Assembly (NCBI GenBank): GCA_019247605.1
Contig: JAFBAS010000173.1
Span: 1 to 64,000 of the forward strand
Direction of reading: 5' to 3'
Length of the DNA: 64,000 bases
DNA from: Hyphomicrobiales bacterium
GTDB taxonomy: Bacteria > Pseudomonadota > Alphaproteobacteria > Rhizobiales > Beijerinckiaceae
Under the pieces are notes generated by a model. The model did no database searches, was not told the DNA's origin, and was given only the letters and a program-made list of their open reading frames with translations. A program made the translations under genes and the position numbers. How positions within the stretch are numbered: position 1 is the stretch's first letter; each line of letters begins with the position of its first letter. This document shows positions 8,380-17,101 of the stretch, piece by piece.

Positions 8380-11094
8380 ATGGTCATGGCAGGCGCCTTG
8401 CGCGCAAGGACGTCCAGAAGCGCAGAGGGGATCGTCGATCGCGACGTATTTCTCGCGCATTTGCGCGAGCGGCTCGTGGAAGGCCGCACGGAGGCCGAAC
8501 GCATCCTGATCGACCGCATCGATGGGCGCGGCTCGGCCGCCCATCTTTGCTCCGTGATGGATGTGCTGATCGAGAGCGCTTACGAATTCGCGACGGGCGA
8601 GCTTTATCCCGCCGACAATCCATCGACCTCCGAACGCATGGCGATCGTGGCGACGGGCGGCTATGGGCGGGGCCTTTTGGCGCCCGGCTCCGACATCGAT
8701 CTGTTGTTTATCCTCCCCTACAAGGCGGCGCCCTGGTGCGAGAGCGTGATCGAGGCGATCCTCTACTTCCTCTGGGACCTGCGGCTGAAGGTCGGGCATG
8801 CCACCCGCACGGTCGAGGAATGTCTGCGCTCGGCGAAGGCCGACATGACCATTCGCACCGCACTTCTCGAGGCGCGCTTCATCTTGGGCGAGCGTGAGCT
8901 CTTCGATGGTTTCCAGCGCCGCTTCGAGAACGAGATCGTGGCGGGAAGCGCCGGCGACTTCGTCGCGGCAAAGCTCGTCGAGCGCGATCAGCGGCTGAAA
9001 CGCTCGGGCAATGGCTCGCGCTACCTCGTCGAGCCCAACGTCAAGGAGAGCAAGGGAGGCTTGCGCGACCTCAATACGCTCTTCTGGATCGGCAAATACG
9101 CCTATCGCGTCAAGGAGGCCAAGGATCTCGTGGATGCCGGGCTCTTCTCGCCTGAGGAATTCGCCTTGTTTTCGCGTTGCGAGGAATTCTTATGGCGCAT
9201 TCGTTGCCACATGCATTTCATCGCGGGACGAGCCGAGGAGCGACTGTCATTCGACATGCAGCGCCTCGTGGCCGAGCGGCTCAAGGTGGTGAGCCGGCAG
9301 GGCCTCTCCGGGATCGAGCGCTTCATGAAGCGTTACTTCCTCATTGCCAAGGATGTGGGTGACCTCACCGCGATCGTGTGCGCCGCCATGGAAGCGCGCG
9401 AGACCATGCCGCGCCCGCTGCTCGACCGCTTCCTCGGCCGCTTCCGCCGCAAGCGGACCAGCACGCTCGAAACGCCAGGATTTGCCGTCTGGAATGGGCG
9501 TTTGACGCTCTCCTCCGAGAACGTGTTCCGCAAGGATCCGGTCAACCTCATTCGTCTTTTCTGGCTCGCCGACAAGCACGACCTCGCCGTTCATCCCGAA
9601 GCGAAGCACCTCGTCACCCGCTCACTGCGGCTGATCACCCGCGCCGTGCGCGACGATCCTGAGGCGAACCGCCTCTTCATCGAGATGCTGAGCTCGCGCA
9701 ATGCACCCGAGACAGTGCTTCGTCACATGAACGAAGCGGGCGTGCTCGGCCGCTTCATCCCGGATTTCGGCCGGGTGGTGGCGATGATGCAGTTCAACAT
9801 GTACCACCACTTCACTGTCGACGAGCATCTCATTCGCGCGATTGGCGTGCTCTCCGAGATAGACGCCGGGAGAGCCCAAGCCGAGCACCCGCTCTCGAAC
9901 ACGATCTTTCACACGATTCAGAACCGCCGCGCGCTTTACGTGGCGCTCTTCCTGCACGACGTCGCCAAGGGTCGCGCCGAGGACCACTCGCTCGTCGGTG
10001 CGCGCATCGCGCGCAAGCTCTGCCCCCGCTTCGGGCTCAACGAGGCTGAGACCGAGACGGTCGCCTGGCTCGTCGAGCACCATCTTCTGATGTCGACGAC
10101 GGCCCAGAGCCGCGATTTGAGCGACCCGCGAACGATCGAGAACTTCGCCGCGGTGGTGCAGACGCTCGAGCGCCTCAAGCTCCTCATGGTCTTGACCATC
10201 GCCGATATCAAGGCGGTAGGCCCTGGAGTTTGGACCGGCTGGAAAGGCGAGCTGTTACGCACCCTTTATTACGAGACCGAGGTTGTGCTTGCGGGCGGCC
10301 ATTCGGCCGTCGAGCGTGGCGAGCGCGTGCGCCGCGCGAAAGACGCCTTGCGTGAACGCCTCTCTGTATGGCCGGCGCGCGAGTTCGATGCCTACGCCCA
10401 GCGGCACTACCCTCCTTATTGGCTGCGCGTGCCCCTCGAAAGCAAGGTGCGCCAGGCGCATCTGATCAGGGACGCCGAGCGACAGAAGCGCCTGCCGGCG
10501 ACCGCGATCGAGACCGACAGTTTCCGCGATGTGACGACGCTCACGCTCTTTGCGCCCGATCATCCACATCTGTTGTCGCTGGTTTTCGGCGCATGCGCCA
10601 TGGCGGGCGCCAATATCGTCGATGCCCAGATTTTCACGACGAGCGACGGACGCGCAATCGACACGATCTCGATCTCGCGTGCGTTCGATGAGGATGCCGA
10701 CGAGCTGCGCCGCGCCGAAAGAGTGGCCCAAACGATCGAGCAGCTTCTCGAAGGGCGCCGGCGCATGACCGATGTCGAGCGCCGCGATCCCAAGCGGGCA
10801 CGCGCCAAGACCTTCGATGTCGCTTCCGAGGTGATCGTGGACAACAGCCTGTCGAACCGCCATACCGTCGTCGAGGTATCGGGACTCGATCGGCAGGGTC
10901 TTCTCTTCGATCTGACCTCGCAGATTTCAGCGATGAACCTCAATATTGTTTCGGCTCACATCGCCACCTTTGGCGAGCGCGCGGTCGACGTTTTCTACGT
11001 GACGGATCTCACAGGAGCCAAGGTGACGTCGACAGCGCGTCAGAACACGATCAAGCGGCGCCTCCTTGGTGTGTTCGAGCCGGAGGGAGCGTAA
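8380..11094 (+). CDS. glnD: bifunctional uridylyltransferase/uridylyl-removing enzyme GlnD
   Basis: A 904-residue sensor of glutamine that uridylylates PII proteins when nitrogen is scarce and deuridylylates them when glutamine is plentiful. Domains in order: nucleotidyltransferase with GGYGRGLLAPGSDIDLLF (about 93-110, two metal-binding Asp), a helical linker, an HD hydrolase domain with LHDVAKGRAEDHS (His526/Asp527), and two C-terminal ACT domains (about 710-790 and 825-900) that bind glutamine. Length matches alphaproteobacterial GlnD. It appears monocistronic, with 136 bp upstream and 138 bp before grpE. GlnE, which acts downstream of PII on glutamine synthetase, lies at 54117-57062. Confidence 0.97.
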   Translation: MVMAGALRARTSRSAEGIVDRDVFLAHLRERLVEGRTEAERILIDRIDGRGSAAHLCSVMDVLIESAYEFATGELYPADNPSTSERMAIVATGGYGRGLLAPGSDIDLLFILPYKAAPWCESVIEAILYFLWDLRLKVGHATRTVEECLRSAKADMTIRTALLEARFILGERELFDGFQRRFENEIVAGSAGDFVAAKLVERDQRLKRSGNGSRYLVEPNVKESKGGLRDLNTLFWIGKYAYRVKEAKDLVDAGLFSPEEFALFSRCEEFLWRIRCHMHFIAGRAEERLSFDMQRLVAERLKVVSRQGLSGIERFMKRYFLIAKDVGDLTAIVCAAMEARETMPRPLLDRFLGRFRRKRTSTLETPGFAVWNGRLTLSSENVFRKDPVNLIRLFWLADKHDLAVHPEAKHLVTRSLRLITRAVRDDPEANRLFIEMLSSRNAPETVLRHMNEAGVLGRFIPDFGRVVAMMQFNMYHHFTVDEHLIRAIGVLSEIDAGRAQAEHPLSNTIFHTIQNRRALYVALFLHDVAKGRAEDHSLVGARIARKLCPRFGLNEAETETVAWLVEHHLLMSTTAQSRDLSDPRTIENFAAVVQTLERLKLLMVLTIADIKAVGPGVWTGWKGELLRTLYYETEVVLAGGHSAVERGERVRRAKDALRERLSVWPAREFDAYAQRHYPPYWLRVPLESKVRQAHLIRDAERQKRLPATAIETDSFRDVTTLTLFAPDHPHLLSLVFGACAMAGANIVDAQIFTTSDGRAIDTISISRAFDEDADELRRAERVAQTIEQLLEGRRRMTDVERRDPKRARAKTFDVASEVIVDNSLSNRHTVVEVSGLDRQGLLFDLTSQISAMNLNIVSAHIATFGERAVDVFYVTDLTGAKVTSTARQNTIKRRLLGVFEPEGA

Positions 11095-11170
11095 GAGACA
11101 GGGGTTGGGGCGATGCGCAGCGTGGGCGCCGGCGCGTTCGCGCTTGGCCGAATACCCCGCCCACATTGCA

Positions 11171-11199
11171 CTTGATTTTCGAGAAAAGCTTACAGATAT
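11171..11199 (+). promoter_or_regulatory. possible RpoH (heat-shock) promoter of grpE
   Basis: CTTGAT at 11171-11176 and CAGATAT at 11193-11199 resemble the alphaproteobacterial sigma-32 elements (CTTGA, about 17 bp, CYTATNT) and sit about 35-60 bp before the grpE ATG. The -35 match is good and the -10 match is partial. No CIRCE element was found. Confidence 0.4.
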
Positions 11200-11232
11200 C
11201 GCGATCCGAACGGGTTGTTGAAAGAGGATGTG

Positions 11233-11820
11233 ATGGCCGGCGAGGACGAAAAGCCGAGGACTTCCAACGAGGGCACGCCGAATGGACCAAATTCGACGGA
11301 GCTCGATAATGGCCCTCAGGACGAGGCGGCGGCAAAGCTCGAGCAGGAGAAGGCGGAGCTCAAGGACAAGCTCCTGCGCGCGCTCGCGGAAATGGAGAAT
11401 TTGCGCCGGCGCACCGAGAAGGAAGTCGCCGACACGCGAGCTTATGCGATTTCGGCTTTTGCGCGCGACATCCTTTCAGTCGCCGACAATCTTCGGCGCG
11501 CGCTCGAGGCGGTGCCCGAGGAGGCGCGAAAGGCAAACGGCGCGCTTTCCGGCTTGATCGAGGGCGTCGAGCTCACTGAGCGCGAGCTTGCCAAGGTGCT
11601 CGAGCGCCACGGCGTGCGAAAGCTCGATCCCGCGGGGGAGAAATTCGACCCGAATTTGCATCAGGCGATGTTCGAAGCGCCGCACGACAATCTGGTCAAG
11701 GGCCAGGTGCATACCGTGGTTCAGCCCGGCTACGCGATCGGGGAACGTGTGCTTCGCCCGGCTCTCGTCGGGGTGTCATCGGGCACGCCCACGGCGGCGA
11801 ATGACGAGGTGGGCGAGTAG
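11233..11820 (+). CDS. grpE: nucleotide exchange factor GrpE
   Basis: A 195-residue co-chaperone that releases ADP from DnaK. The order is an acidic, low-complexity N-terminus, a long helix rich in Glu/Lys (about 35-70), and the C-terminal beta domain with the family signature [18 protein letters not shown] through [17 protein letters not shown]. The ATG at 11233 is chosen, with AGAGGA just upstream; in-frame TTG codons a few triplets earlier are less likely. dnaK/dnaJ and hrcA are not in the window. The stop codon lies inside a heptad-repeat element that fills the gap to the next gene. Confidence 0.96.
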   Translation: MAGEDEKPRTSNEGTPNGPNSTELDNGPQDEAAAKLEQEKAELKDKLLRALAEMENLRRRTEKEVADTRAYAISAFARDILSVADNLRRALEAVPEEARKANGALSGLIEGVELTERELAKVLERHGVRKLDPAGEKFDPNLHQAMFEAPHDNLVKGQVHTVVQPGYAIGERVLRPALVGVSSGTPTAANDEVGE

Positions 11821-11914
11821 CGAATAGCGACAAGGTGGGTGGGAATGGGGGAAGGGTGAAGAGTGAAAAGTAAGCTCTTTTTATCGCTCCCTACTCACCA
11901 CACACGTCTCACTA
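11815..11914. repeat. 7-bp-periodic inverted intergenic element, copy 1
   Basis: From 11815 (inside the grpE stop region) eight consecutive heptamers keep strict phase to 11870, drifting from GAGTAGC and GAATAGC to TGAAGAG and TGAAAAG. After a short loop holding CTCTTTTTATCG, four heptamers of opposite sense (CTCCCTA, CTCACCA, CACACGT, CTCACTA) run from 11887 to 11914, next to the convergent permease stop (11916-11918). The arms can pair imperfectly. It fills the whole intergenic space and may act as a bidirectional terminator. A second copy is at 27587-27700. Confidence 0.7.
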
Positions 11915-11915
11915 G

Positions 11916-12881
11916 TTAGCTCGTCACCCGCTCGCCGCGCCCGTAGACTAGTAGCATCAGGATGATGACGGCTCCGTAGATCACCTGTCGACCGGCCTCC
12001 GGCATCTCCATGATCGAAAGCACGCTGTTCAAGAGCACGATTAGGATCACGCCAACGAGGGTGCCGAGATAGCGGCCGCGCCCGCCAAGGATGTTCGTGC
12101 CGCCGATCACGACCGCGGCGATCGAGGGAAGCAGATAGGCATCGCCCATCCCCTGGTAGGCCTTCGTCGAATAGCCGGCGAGCAGCACGCCGGCGAGGCC
12201 GGCGGCGAGACCGCAGAGCACGAACGAGATGACGATGACCCCACGCGTGTTCACGCCCGCGAGGTAGGCAGCGGCCTCTTTGTTGCCGATGGCGTAGATG
12301 TAGCGGCCGAGCGCCATGCGCCGGAGAATGAGCGCGACGAGAACGGAGACGGCCAGCCAAACGAAAAGCGCATTCGGGATGCCGAAGCTGTGGTCGGCGG
12401 CAAGAAATCGCATCAAATCGGTAGCCGCTGTCTGCGGCGCGAAACCTCCCGTATGCGCGACCATCAGCCCGCGCATCACCGCGTTGACGCCAAGCGTGAA
12501 GATCATCGAGGGAATGCGCAGGTAGGCCACGCCGACCCCATTCACCAGGCCCACGAGAAGCCCGACCCCGAGGCCGACTGGCAGGGCCCAGGCGCCGCCG
12601 ACCGCGGTCGCCATCATCGCGGCTGCCGTCAAGGTCCAAGGAACCGAAAGGTCGATCTGCGAGATGAGGATGACGATCATCATCCCCGCCGCGACGATGC
12701 CGAGGAAAGAGCCGATCTGCAATTGCTGCAGAAGATAGGTAGGCGACAGGAGCGGCGCGGTGCCGAGCCGCGACAAGGTGTAGAAGGTGCCAGCGACAAG
12801 AATGACGACGATGAACGAGGCCGAGATCAGGATGGGCCGCGCGTCGCGCGAAAGCGAAAGATTGAGAGAGGCGGCGGTCAC
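11916..12881 (-). CDS. sugar ABC transporter permease (RbsC family), second
   Basis: A 321-residue inner-membrane subunit of a CUT2 (ribose-type) importer. It has about eight or nine hydrophobic segments, and the BPD_transp_2 conserved region GDAYLLPSIAAVVIGGTNIL near residue 240 is clear. The GTG start at 12881 overlaps the stop of the upstream permease by 4 bp (GTGA), indicating coupled translation. It is the last gene of the minus-strand sugar operon; transcription ends in the heptad-repeat element next to grpE. Confidence 0.88.
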   Translation of the reverse strand: MTAASLNLSLSRDARPILISASFIVVILVAGTFYTLSRLGTAPLLSPTYLLQQLQIGSFLGIVAAGMMIVILISQIDLSVPWTLTAAAMMATAVGGAWALPVGLGVGLLVGLVNGVGVAYLRIPSMIFTLGVNAVMRGLMVAHTGGFAPQTAATDLMRFLAADHSFGIPNALFVWLAVSVLVALILRRMALGRYIYAIGNKEAAAYLAGVNTRGVIVISFVLCGLAAGLAGVLLAGYSTKAYQGMGDAYLLPSIAAVVIGGTNILGGRGRYLGTLVGVILIVLLNSVLSIMEMPEAGRQVIYGAVIILMLLVYGRGERVTS

Positions 12882-14071
12882 CTGAAGAGCTCCAGCGTGT
12901 TCTTGACGCGCAGCACCCGCAGCGCACCGATGCTGACCGCGGCCAGAAGAATGATGCCCTCGAAGAGGGGTTGGAGAAGCGGCGCAATATCGAAAATGCG
13001 GAAGAAAAAGGAAATCACCCGCAAGATGAGCGCCCCGAAGATCGAGCCGATCGCGCTGCCTGTTCCTCCGAGCAGCGAGGTGCCGCCGATGACAACCGCT
13101 GCGATCGAGTTCAACGTGTAGGTGCCGGCCTGCGGAATGTCGGCGTTGCCCGAGGATGTCTGAATGGCCAGGAAGAGGCCGCCACAACCGGCAAAGAATC
13201 CGGCAAGCGTGAACGCGGCAAGCTTGGCGCGGTCGATGTGAAGCCCCGACATATAGGCCGCGCCCTCGGCCGAGCCGATCGCATACACACTGCGGCCCGT
13301 CACCGAGCGGCGAAACGGCACCCAGACGAGGAGCGCGATCAAAACGATGAGGATGAAAGGCACCGGGATGGGAGCGAAAGGCGCAAACCAGGACGCATTG
13401 CCATCGTCGAAGATGTGCACCGTCGAGGCAAGATCCTGAAGCGAGTTGGTCAACGCCCAGTTCAGATCGTCGTCAATCTTGCCTCCTGGCGTGGGGCGAA
13501 GAAACAGCGCGATCCCGATATAGATCGCGCCCGTCGCGAGCGTCGCGATGATCGGCTGGATCCGCCCGAAGACCACGACACATCCGTTGAGGAAACCCGC
13601 GAGTGTGCCCGCGAGGAGGCAGACGACCACGCCAATCGCGATCCCAACGCCGCCGCCCGGCAAGACCGCAAGCACGTGATGAGTGCCGCCGAACGTGAAT
13701 TCGATCGGGGTCGCGGCGCCGCTCAAAAGATAACTTGCGATGCAGCCCACCATGGTCATGAGCGCGCCGACGGAGAGATCGAGCCCCGCCGCGAGCACGG
13801 GAAGCGTCTGCGCCATCGCCACCATGGCGAGAGTGAAGACCTCGTCGGCATTCTGCACGAAGACCGCCGAGGAGAACCCCTTCGGATGCGCGAGGTGATA
13901 GAAAATATACACCACGCAAAAGAGCCCGATCGCGGTCGCGAGGCCGATGTTCTGGCGAACACGGATGAGGAGGTCACCGCCGAAGCTGCGCCTCGGCACG
14001 AGCCCGGTCGAGGGCACGCCCGTCATCGAGGCGCTGGACATCGCTGGTTCCGAGAGTGTCGAGTTAGCCAT
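12878..14071 (-). CDS. sugar ABC transporter permease (RbsC family), first
   Basis: A 397-residue CUT2 permease, longer than the usual 320-340 because of an N-terminal extension and a periplasmic insertion around residues 165-195. The family region GTYTLNSIAAVVIGGTSLLG is present. The ATG at 14071 is chosen: it overlaps the end of the ATPase gene by 8 bp, the normal tight operon spacing, and gives MANSTLSEP. A longer frame 5' of this would lie wholly inside the ATPase gene. It probably forms a heterodimer with the permease encoded at 11916-12881. Confidence 0.87.
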   Translation of the reverse strand: MANSTLSEPAMSSASMTGVPSTGLVPRRSFGGDLLIRVRQNIGLATAIGLFCVVYIFYHLAHPKGFSSAVFVQNADEVFTLAMVAMAQTLPVLAAGLDLSVGALMTMVGCIASYLLSGAATPIEFTFGGTHHVLAVLPGGGVGIAIGVVVCLLAGTLAGFLNGCVVVFGRIQPIIATLATGAIYIGIALFLRPTPGGKIDDDLNWALTNSLQDLASTVHIFDDGNASWFAPFAPIPVPFILIVLIALLVWVPFRRSVTGRSVYAIGSAEGAAYMSGLHIDRAKLAAFTLAGFFAGCGGLFLAIQTSSGNADIPQAGTYTLNSIAAVVIGGTSLLGGTGSAIGSIFGALILRVISFFFRIFDIAPLLQPLFEGIILLAAVSIGALRVLRVKNTLELFR

Positions 14072-15620
14072 GAGCGACCTCGTCGGACGAGGAGGGCGAG
14101 GCGGCGCCAGCATCGATGTTGAGAGCGCTCGCGATGATGTTGTGCTCGTTGAGCGCCGCACCTTCGAGTTCGCGCACGATGCGTCCATCATACATGATGG
14201 CGACGCGGTCGCAGCAACCGATGAGCTCGTCGTAATCAGTGGAGTAGAAGAGGATTGCCACGCCTTGATCGGCGAGCTCCCGCATGAGCCGATATATCTC
14301 CTGCTTCGTGCCGACGTCGATCCCGCGCGTCGGATCGTTCAGGAGGATGATCGAGGGTTCGGTCATCAGCCACTTGGCGATCACCACTTTTTGCTGATTG
14401 CCGCCCGACAGCGTCGAGACCGCGTCCTTGCTGTCGCCGATCTTGATACGCAGCCGTGCAATGCCTTTCTCCACCGCGGAGCGCTCCTTGGCGCGATCGA
14501 CAAAGAAGCCCTTGGCAAGCGTGTCGAGGGACGCGATGGCGAGATTGTCGGCGATGGACATCGGCAGCATCAAACCTTCGGTCTTGCGGTCCTCAGGCAC
14601 GAGGGCGACACCGACCGAGCGGGACTTGGCGAAAGCCGGCGAGGTCGGCCGCACAGGCTTGCCGTTGATCTTGATCTCGCCGCTCACGCCGCGCAGCACC
14701 CCGAAGAGCGCGAGCAGCAAGGTTTTCTGCCCCTGGCCGTCGAGGCCGCCGAGGCCGACGATCTCGCCTGTCCCGATCTCGAGCGAAATGGATTCGAGGC
14801 GTTTCTCCCAACACAAATTGTCGAGCTTGAGCGCGATCTTTCTGGAAGGCCGCTGTGGCTTCGGCGGGTATTGGGTCGCGATGTCGCGTCCGATCATGAG
14901 CTGCACGATCTCGCCGGTCGATCGCGTACCCCACTCGAAAGTGTCGATGTGGCGTCCGTTGCGAAACACCGAAGCCCGATCGGCCAAGGCTTCGACCTCA
15001 TGCATTCGGTGCGAAATGTAAAGGATGGCGATGTTCTGTGCCTTGAGGCGCGCCAGCATGGCGTAGACCTTCTCGACATCGGCGCTGGTGAGGGCGGAGG
15101 TGGCCTCATCGAGCACGAGGATTTGCGGTCTTTGCCCGAGCGCCTTGGCGATCTCGACCATTTGCCGCCGCGAGAGCGGCAAATCCCGCACGCGCATCAA
15201 GGGATTGACGTCTTCGCAGCCGATCTCGGCGAGGAAGGCCTCGGCTCGGCGGCGCTGCGCCTTCGAGTCGATGATGCCGAAACGGCGAGGCGGAGACGCG
15301 ATCGAAATATTGTCGGCGACAGAAAGGTCCGGAAGAAGCGACAATTCCTGGAAGATCGACGCGACACCCGCCGCGTTGGCCGAAGAGGGTGAAGGAAAGC
15401 GGACCTCGTTGCCGTCGAGCCGCATCGTGCCCGCATCCGGCTGAACGACGCCCGCAACAATCTTGATCAGCGTCGATTTGCCCGCGCCATTCTCGCCGAG
15501 CACCGCATGAATTTTGCCGCGGGCACAGGCAAAGTCGACGTTCTCCAACGCGGTGACGCCGCCATAGCGCTTGGAAATACCCGATAGGGTGAGAAATTCC
15601 CTTTCGCTCGCTGCATTCAC
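14064..15620 (-). CDS. sugar ABC transporter ATP-binding protein (RbsA/MglA type)
   Basis: About 518 residues with two fused ABC domains. The N-terminal domain has Walker A GENGAGKST, a variant signature LSRRQMVEIAKALG and Walker B ILVLDEATSAL. The C-terminal domain has a degenerate P-loop (GGLDGQGQKT) and signature LSGGNQQKVVIAKWL, as is normal for CUT2 ATPases. The start is uncertain: GTG at 15620 has AGAGAG about 8 nt upstream, while GTG at 15644 would add 8 residues without a visible ribosome site. A strong hairpin separates it from the binding protein gene upstream. Confidence 0.88.
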   Translation of the reverse strand: MNAASEREFLTLSGISKRYGGVTALENVDFACARGKIHAVLGENGAGKSTLIKIVAGVVQPDAGTMRLDGNEVRFPSPSSANAAGVASIFQELSLLPDLSVADNISIASPPRRFGIIDSKAQRRRAEAFLAEIGCEDVNPLMRVRDLPLSRRQMVEIAKALGQRPQILVLDEATSALTSADVEKVYAMLARLKAQNIAILYISHRMHEVEALADRASVFRNGRHIDTFEWGTRSTGEIVQLMIGRDIATQYPPKPQRPSRKIALKLDNLCWEKRLESISLEIGTGEIVGLGGLDGQGQKTLLLALFGVLRGVSGEIKINGKPVRPTSPAFAKSRSVGVALVPEDRKTEGLMLPMSIADNLAIASLDTLAKGFFVDRAKERSAVEKGIARLRIKIGDSKDAVSTLSGGNQQKVVIAKWLMTEPSIILLNDPTRGIDVGTKQEIYRLMRELADQGVAILFYSTDYDELIGCCDRVAIMYDGRIVRELEGAALNEHNIIASALNIDAGAASPSSSDEVAHG

Positions 15621-15667
15621 CGCGCGGCTCTCTGCGACAATCACAAGTGACACAAAACAACTGGAGG

Positions 15668-15699
15668 GCCGGTCTGCCGGGGACCTCCGGCAGACCGGC
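15668..15699 (-). promoter_or_regulatory. strong intercistronic hairpin between binding protein and ATPase genes
   Basis: A perfect 13-bp inverted repeat (GCCGGTCTGCCGG / CCGGCAGACCGGC) with a 6-nt loop, starting 13 bp after the binding protein stop. On the transcribed strand a weak T-rich stretch (TTGTTTTGTG) follows about 8 nt later. Such structures after binding-protein genes commonly protect the upstream mRNA and reduce downstream expression, giving excess binding protein over membrane subunits. Confidence 0.65.
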
Positions 15700-15712
15700 G
15701 ATGCGGGTGCCC

Positions 15713-16843
15713 TTATTTCACGTTGGCTTCGCTTTGGGCCATGATCTCGGGCGCCGTGAAGGTCACGCCGCACGGGAGAAACTGGTTCGGCGCAAAGAAA
15801 TTTGCGCTCAAGTTCGACCAGTAGTTCTCTCCGTCCTTCAGCGTCTTGTAATCGGCGACCGGGATCGGGATCGAGATGAGCTGCGGCATCACATTACCTT
15901 GCAAGGCCGAGATCGCCGCCTTGATGGAGATCGCCACGAGCGCGGGCGACTGCCCATAGGACATGCCCTTGAGCCCGTCCTTGTAGTGATCGGCGATCTG
16001 TTTGCGGAACTCGTTTTCACCCTCGCCTGACATCGGCACGTAGGGGTGCTTCGCATCGATCATGGCGCGCACGGTGCCGTCCGAGCCGCCCTGCGTGAAC
16101 ACGCCGTCGAAATGGCCGTGCACGGCGAGCGCGTCGGCTGTCACCTTCTGCGAGGTGCCGGAATCCCAATTGCCGACGACCTCGGTGATCTTGAAGTTGT
16201 TGCCAGGCGCTTCCATCACCTCGCGGAAGCCGAGATGGCGATCGCGATCGACCGAGTTGCCGGGCAAGCCGCGCACTTCGAGGATGTCGCCCGAAGTCTT
16301 GCCGCTCTCGTTGATCAGCCATTTGGCCGACATCCGACCCATCTCCTTCTGGTCCTCGTTGACCATCATCACCTTGTCGGTATCGAGGATGTTGTCGAAG
16401 GGAACCACGACGACGTTGTTCTTGTCGGCAAGGCGTATGATGCGGTCGAAGCCGTCAGGCGCGACCGCGATGGTGACAATCGCGTCGAAGCCCTGGTTGA
16501 TGAAGTCCTCCATCGCGCCGAGCTGGGCCGCGACGTCCGTGCCTGTCGAGACGACCTTGAACTCCTTGATGTTCTCCTTGATGCCCGGTTGCTCGGCGAA
16601 GGCCTTGGCCGTCTTGATCATCTGAATGCGCCAAGTGTTGCCGACGAACCCGTTCACCACGGCGATGCGATAGGGACCGGGCTTCTTCTCCCACTGGAAG
16701 TATTTCGTTTGATCCGACCATGGTTTGAAGCAGGTGGGGTTGGCACCCGGGCCCGACACGATCTTGGGGCCGGCAAAGGTCGCCACCGAGGACATCAAAA
16801 GGCTCGCCAATGCGAGCCCCGAGACGCGAAGCATCGATTTCAT
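15713..16843 (-). CDS. sugar ABC transporter substrate-binding protein
   Basis: A 376-residue periplasmic protein of the type 1 (ribose/galactose-like) binding family. The signal peptide is MKSMLRVSGLALASLLMSS with cleavage near ATFAG. Family features include YRIAVVNGFVGNTWR at the start of lobe 1, the GFDAIVTIAVAPDGFD segment, DRDRHLGFREVM in the middle and the FDGVFTQGGSDGTVRAM stretch. The ATG at 16843 has AAGGAG 7 nt upstream. It heads the transport part of the operon. The adjacent dehydrogenase and PfkB kinase suggest an imported sugar or polyol, but its identity is not readable. Confidence 0.9.
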   Translation of the reverse strand: MKSMLRVSGLALASLLMSSVATFAGPKIVSGPGANPTCFKPWSDQTKYFQWEKKPGPYRIAVVNGFVGNTWRIQMIKTAKAFAEQPGIKENIKEFKVVSTGTDVAAQLGAMEDFINQGFDAIVTIAVAPDGFDRIIRLADKNNVVVVPFDNILDTDKVMMVNEDQKEMGRMSAKWLINESGKTSGDILEVRGLPGNSVDRDRHLGFREVMEAPGNNFKITEVVGNWDSGTSQKVTADALAVHGHFDGVFTQGGSDGTVRAMIDAKHPYVPMSGEGENEFRKQIADHYKDGLKGMSYGQSPALVAISIKAAISALQGNVMPQLISIPIPVADYKTLKDGENYWSNLSANFFAPNQFLPCGVTFTAPEIMAQSEANVK

Positions 16844-16925
16844 AATTGTCTCCTTGGGATTTCCCTCAACCCGAGTGGACCGAAGTGATCCATGAATTTC
16901 GTATGATTTGGCGAGGCCTCGACGA

Positions 16926-16941
16926 CGGATGGCACCATCCG
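16926..16941. promoter_or_regulatory. palindrome upstream of the sugar transport genes (possible operator)
   Basis: CGGATGG-CA-CCATCCG, a 7-bp perfect inverted repeat with a 2-nt centre, lies about 85-100 bp before the binding protein ATG in the 258-bp gap after the PfkB gene. Its size and symmetry fit a transcription factor site. No regulator gene is present nearby to pair with it. Confidence 0.35.
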
Positions 16942-17101
16942 CCGGGCCGAACCACGGGCTCTGCGACCCTGCCGGGATATTTCCCGTGCGCTTGCAAGCC
17001 AGCATGGCACAATGAACATCGCGCGCGCAACACGAAGCTGCGCGGAATATCGCAAGCGTCTTTTTGAGGGGGCCGGCGCCCCCGCGCGCGGCGGCACAGC
17101 T

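Noticed and set aside
17068-17083. GGGGGC/GCCCCC hairpin after the PfkB kinase as a terminator
   Set aside because: On the transcribed minus strand it is followed by TCAAAAAG, an A-run, not a U-tract; the T5 lies on the other strand's upstream side.
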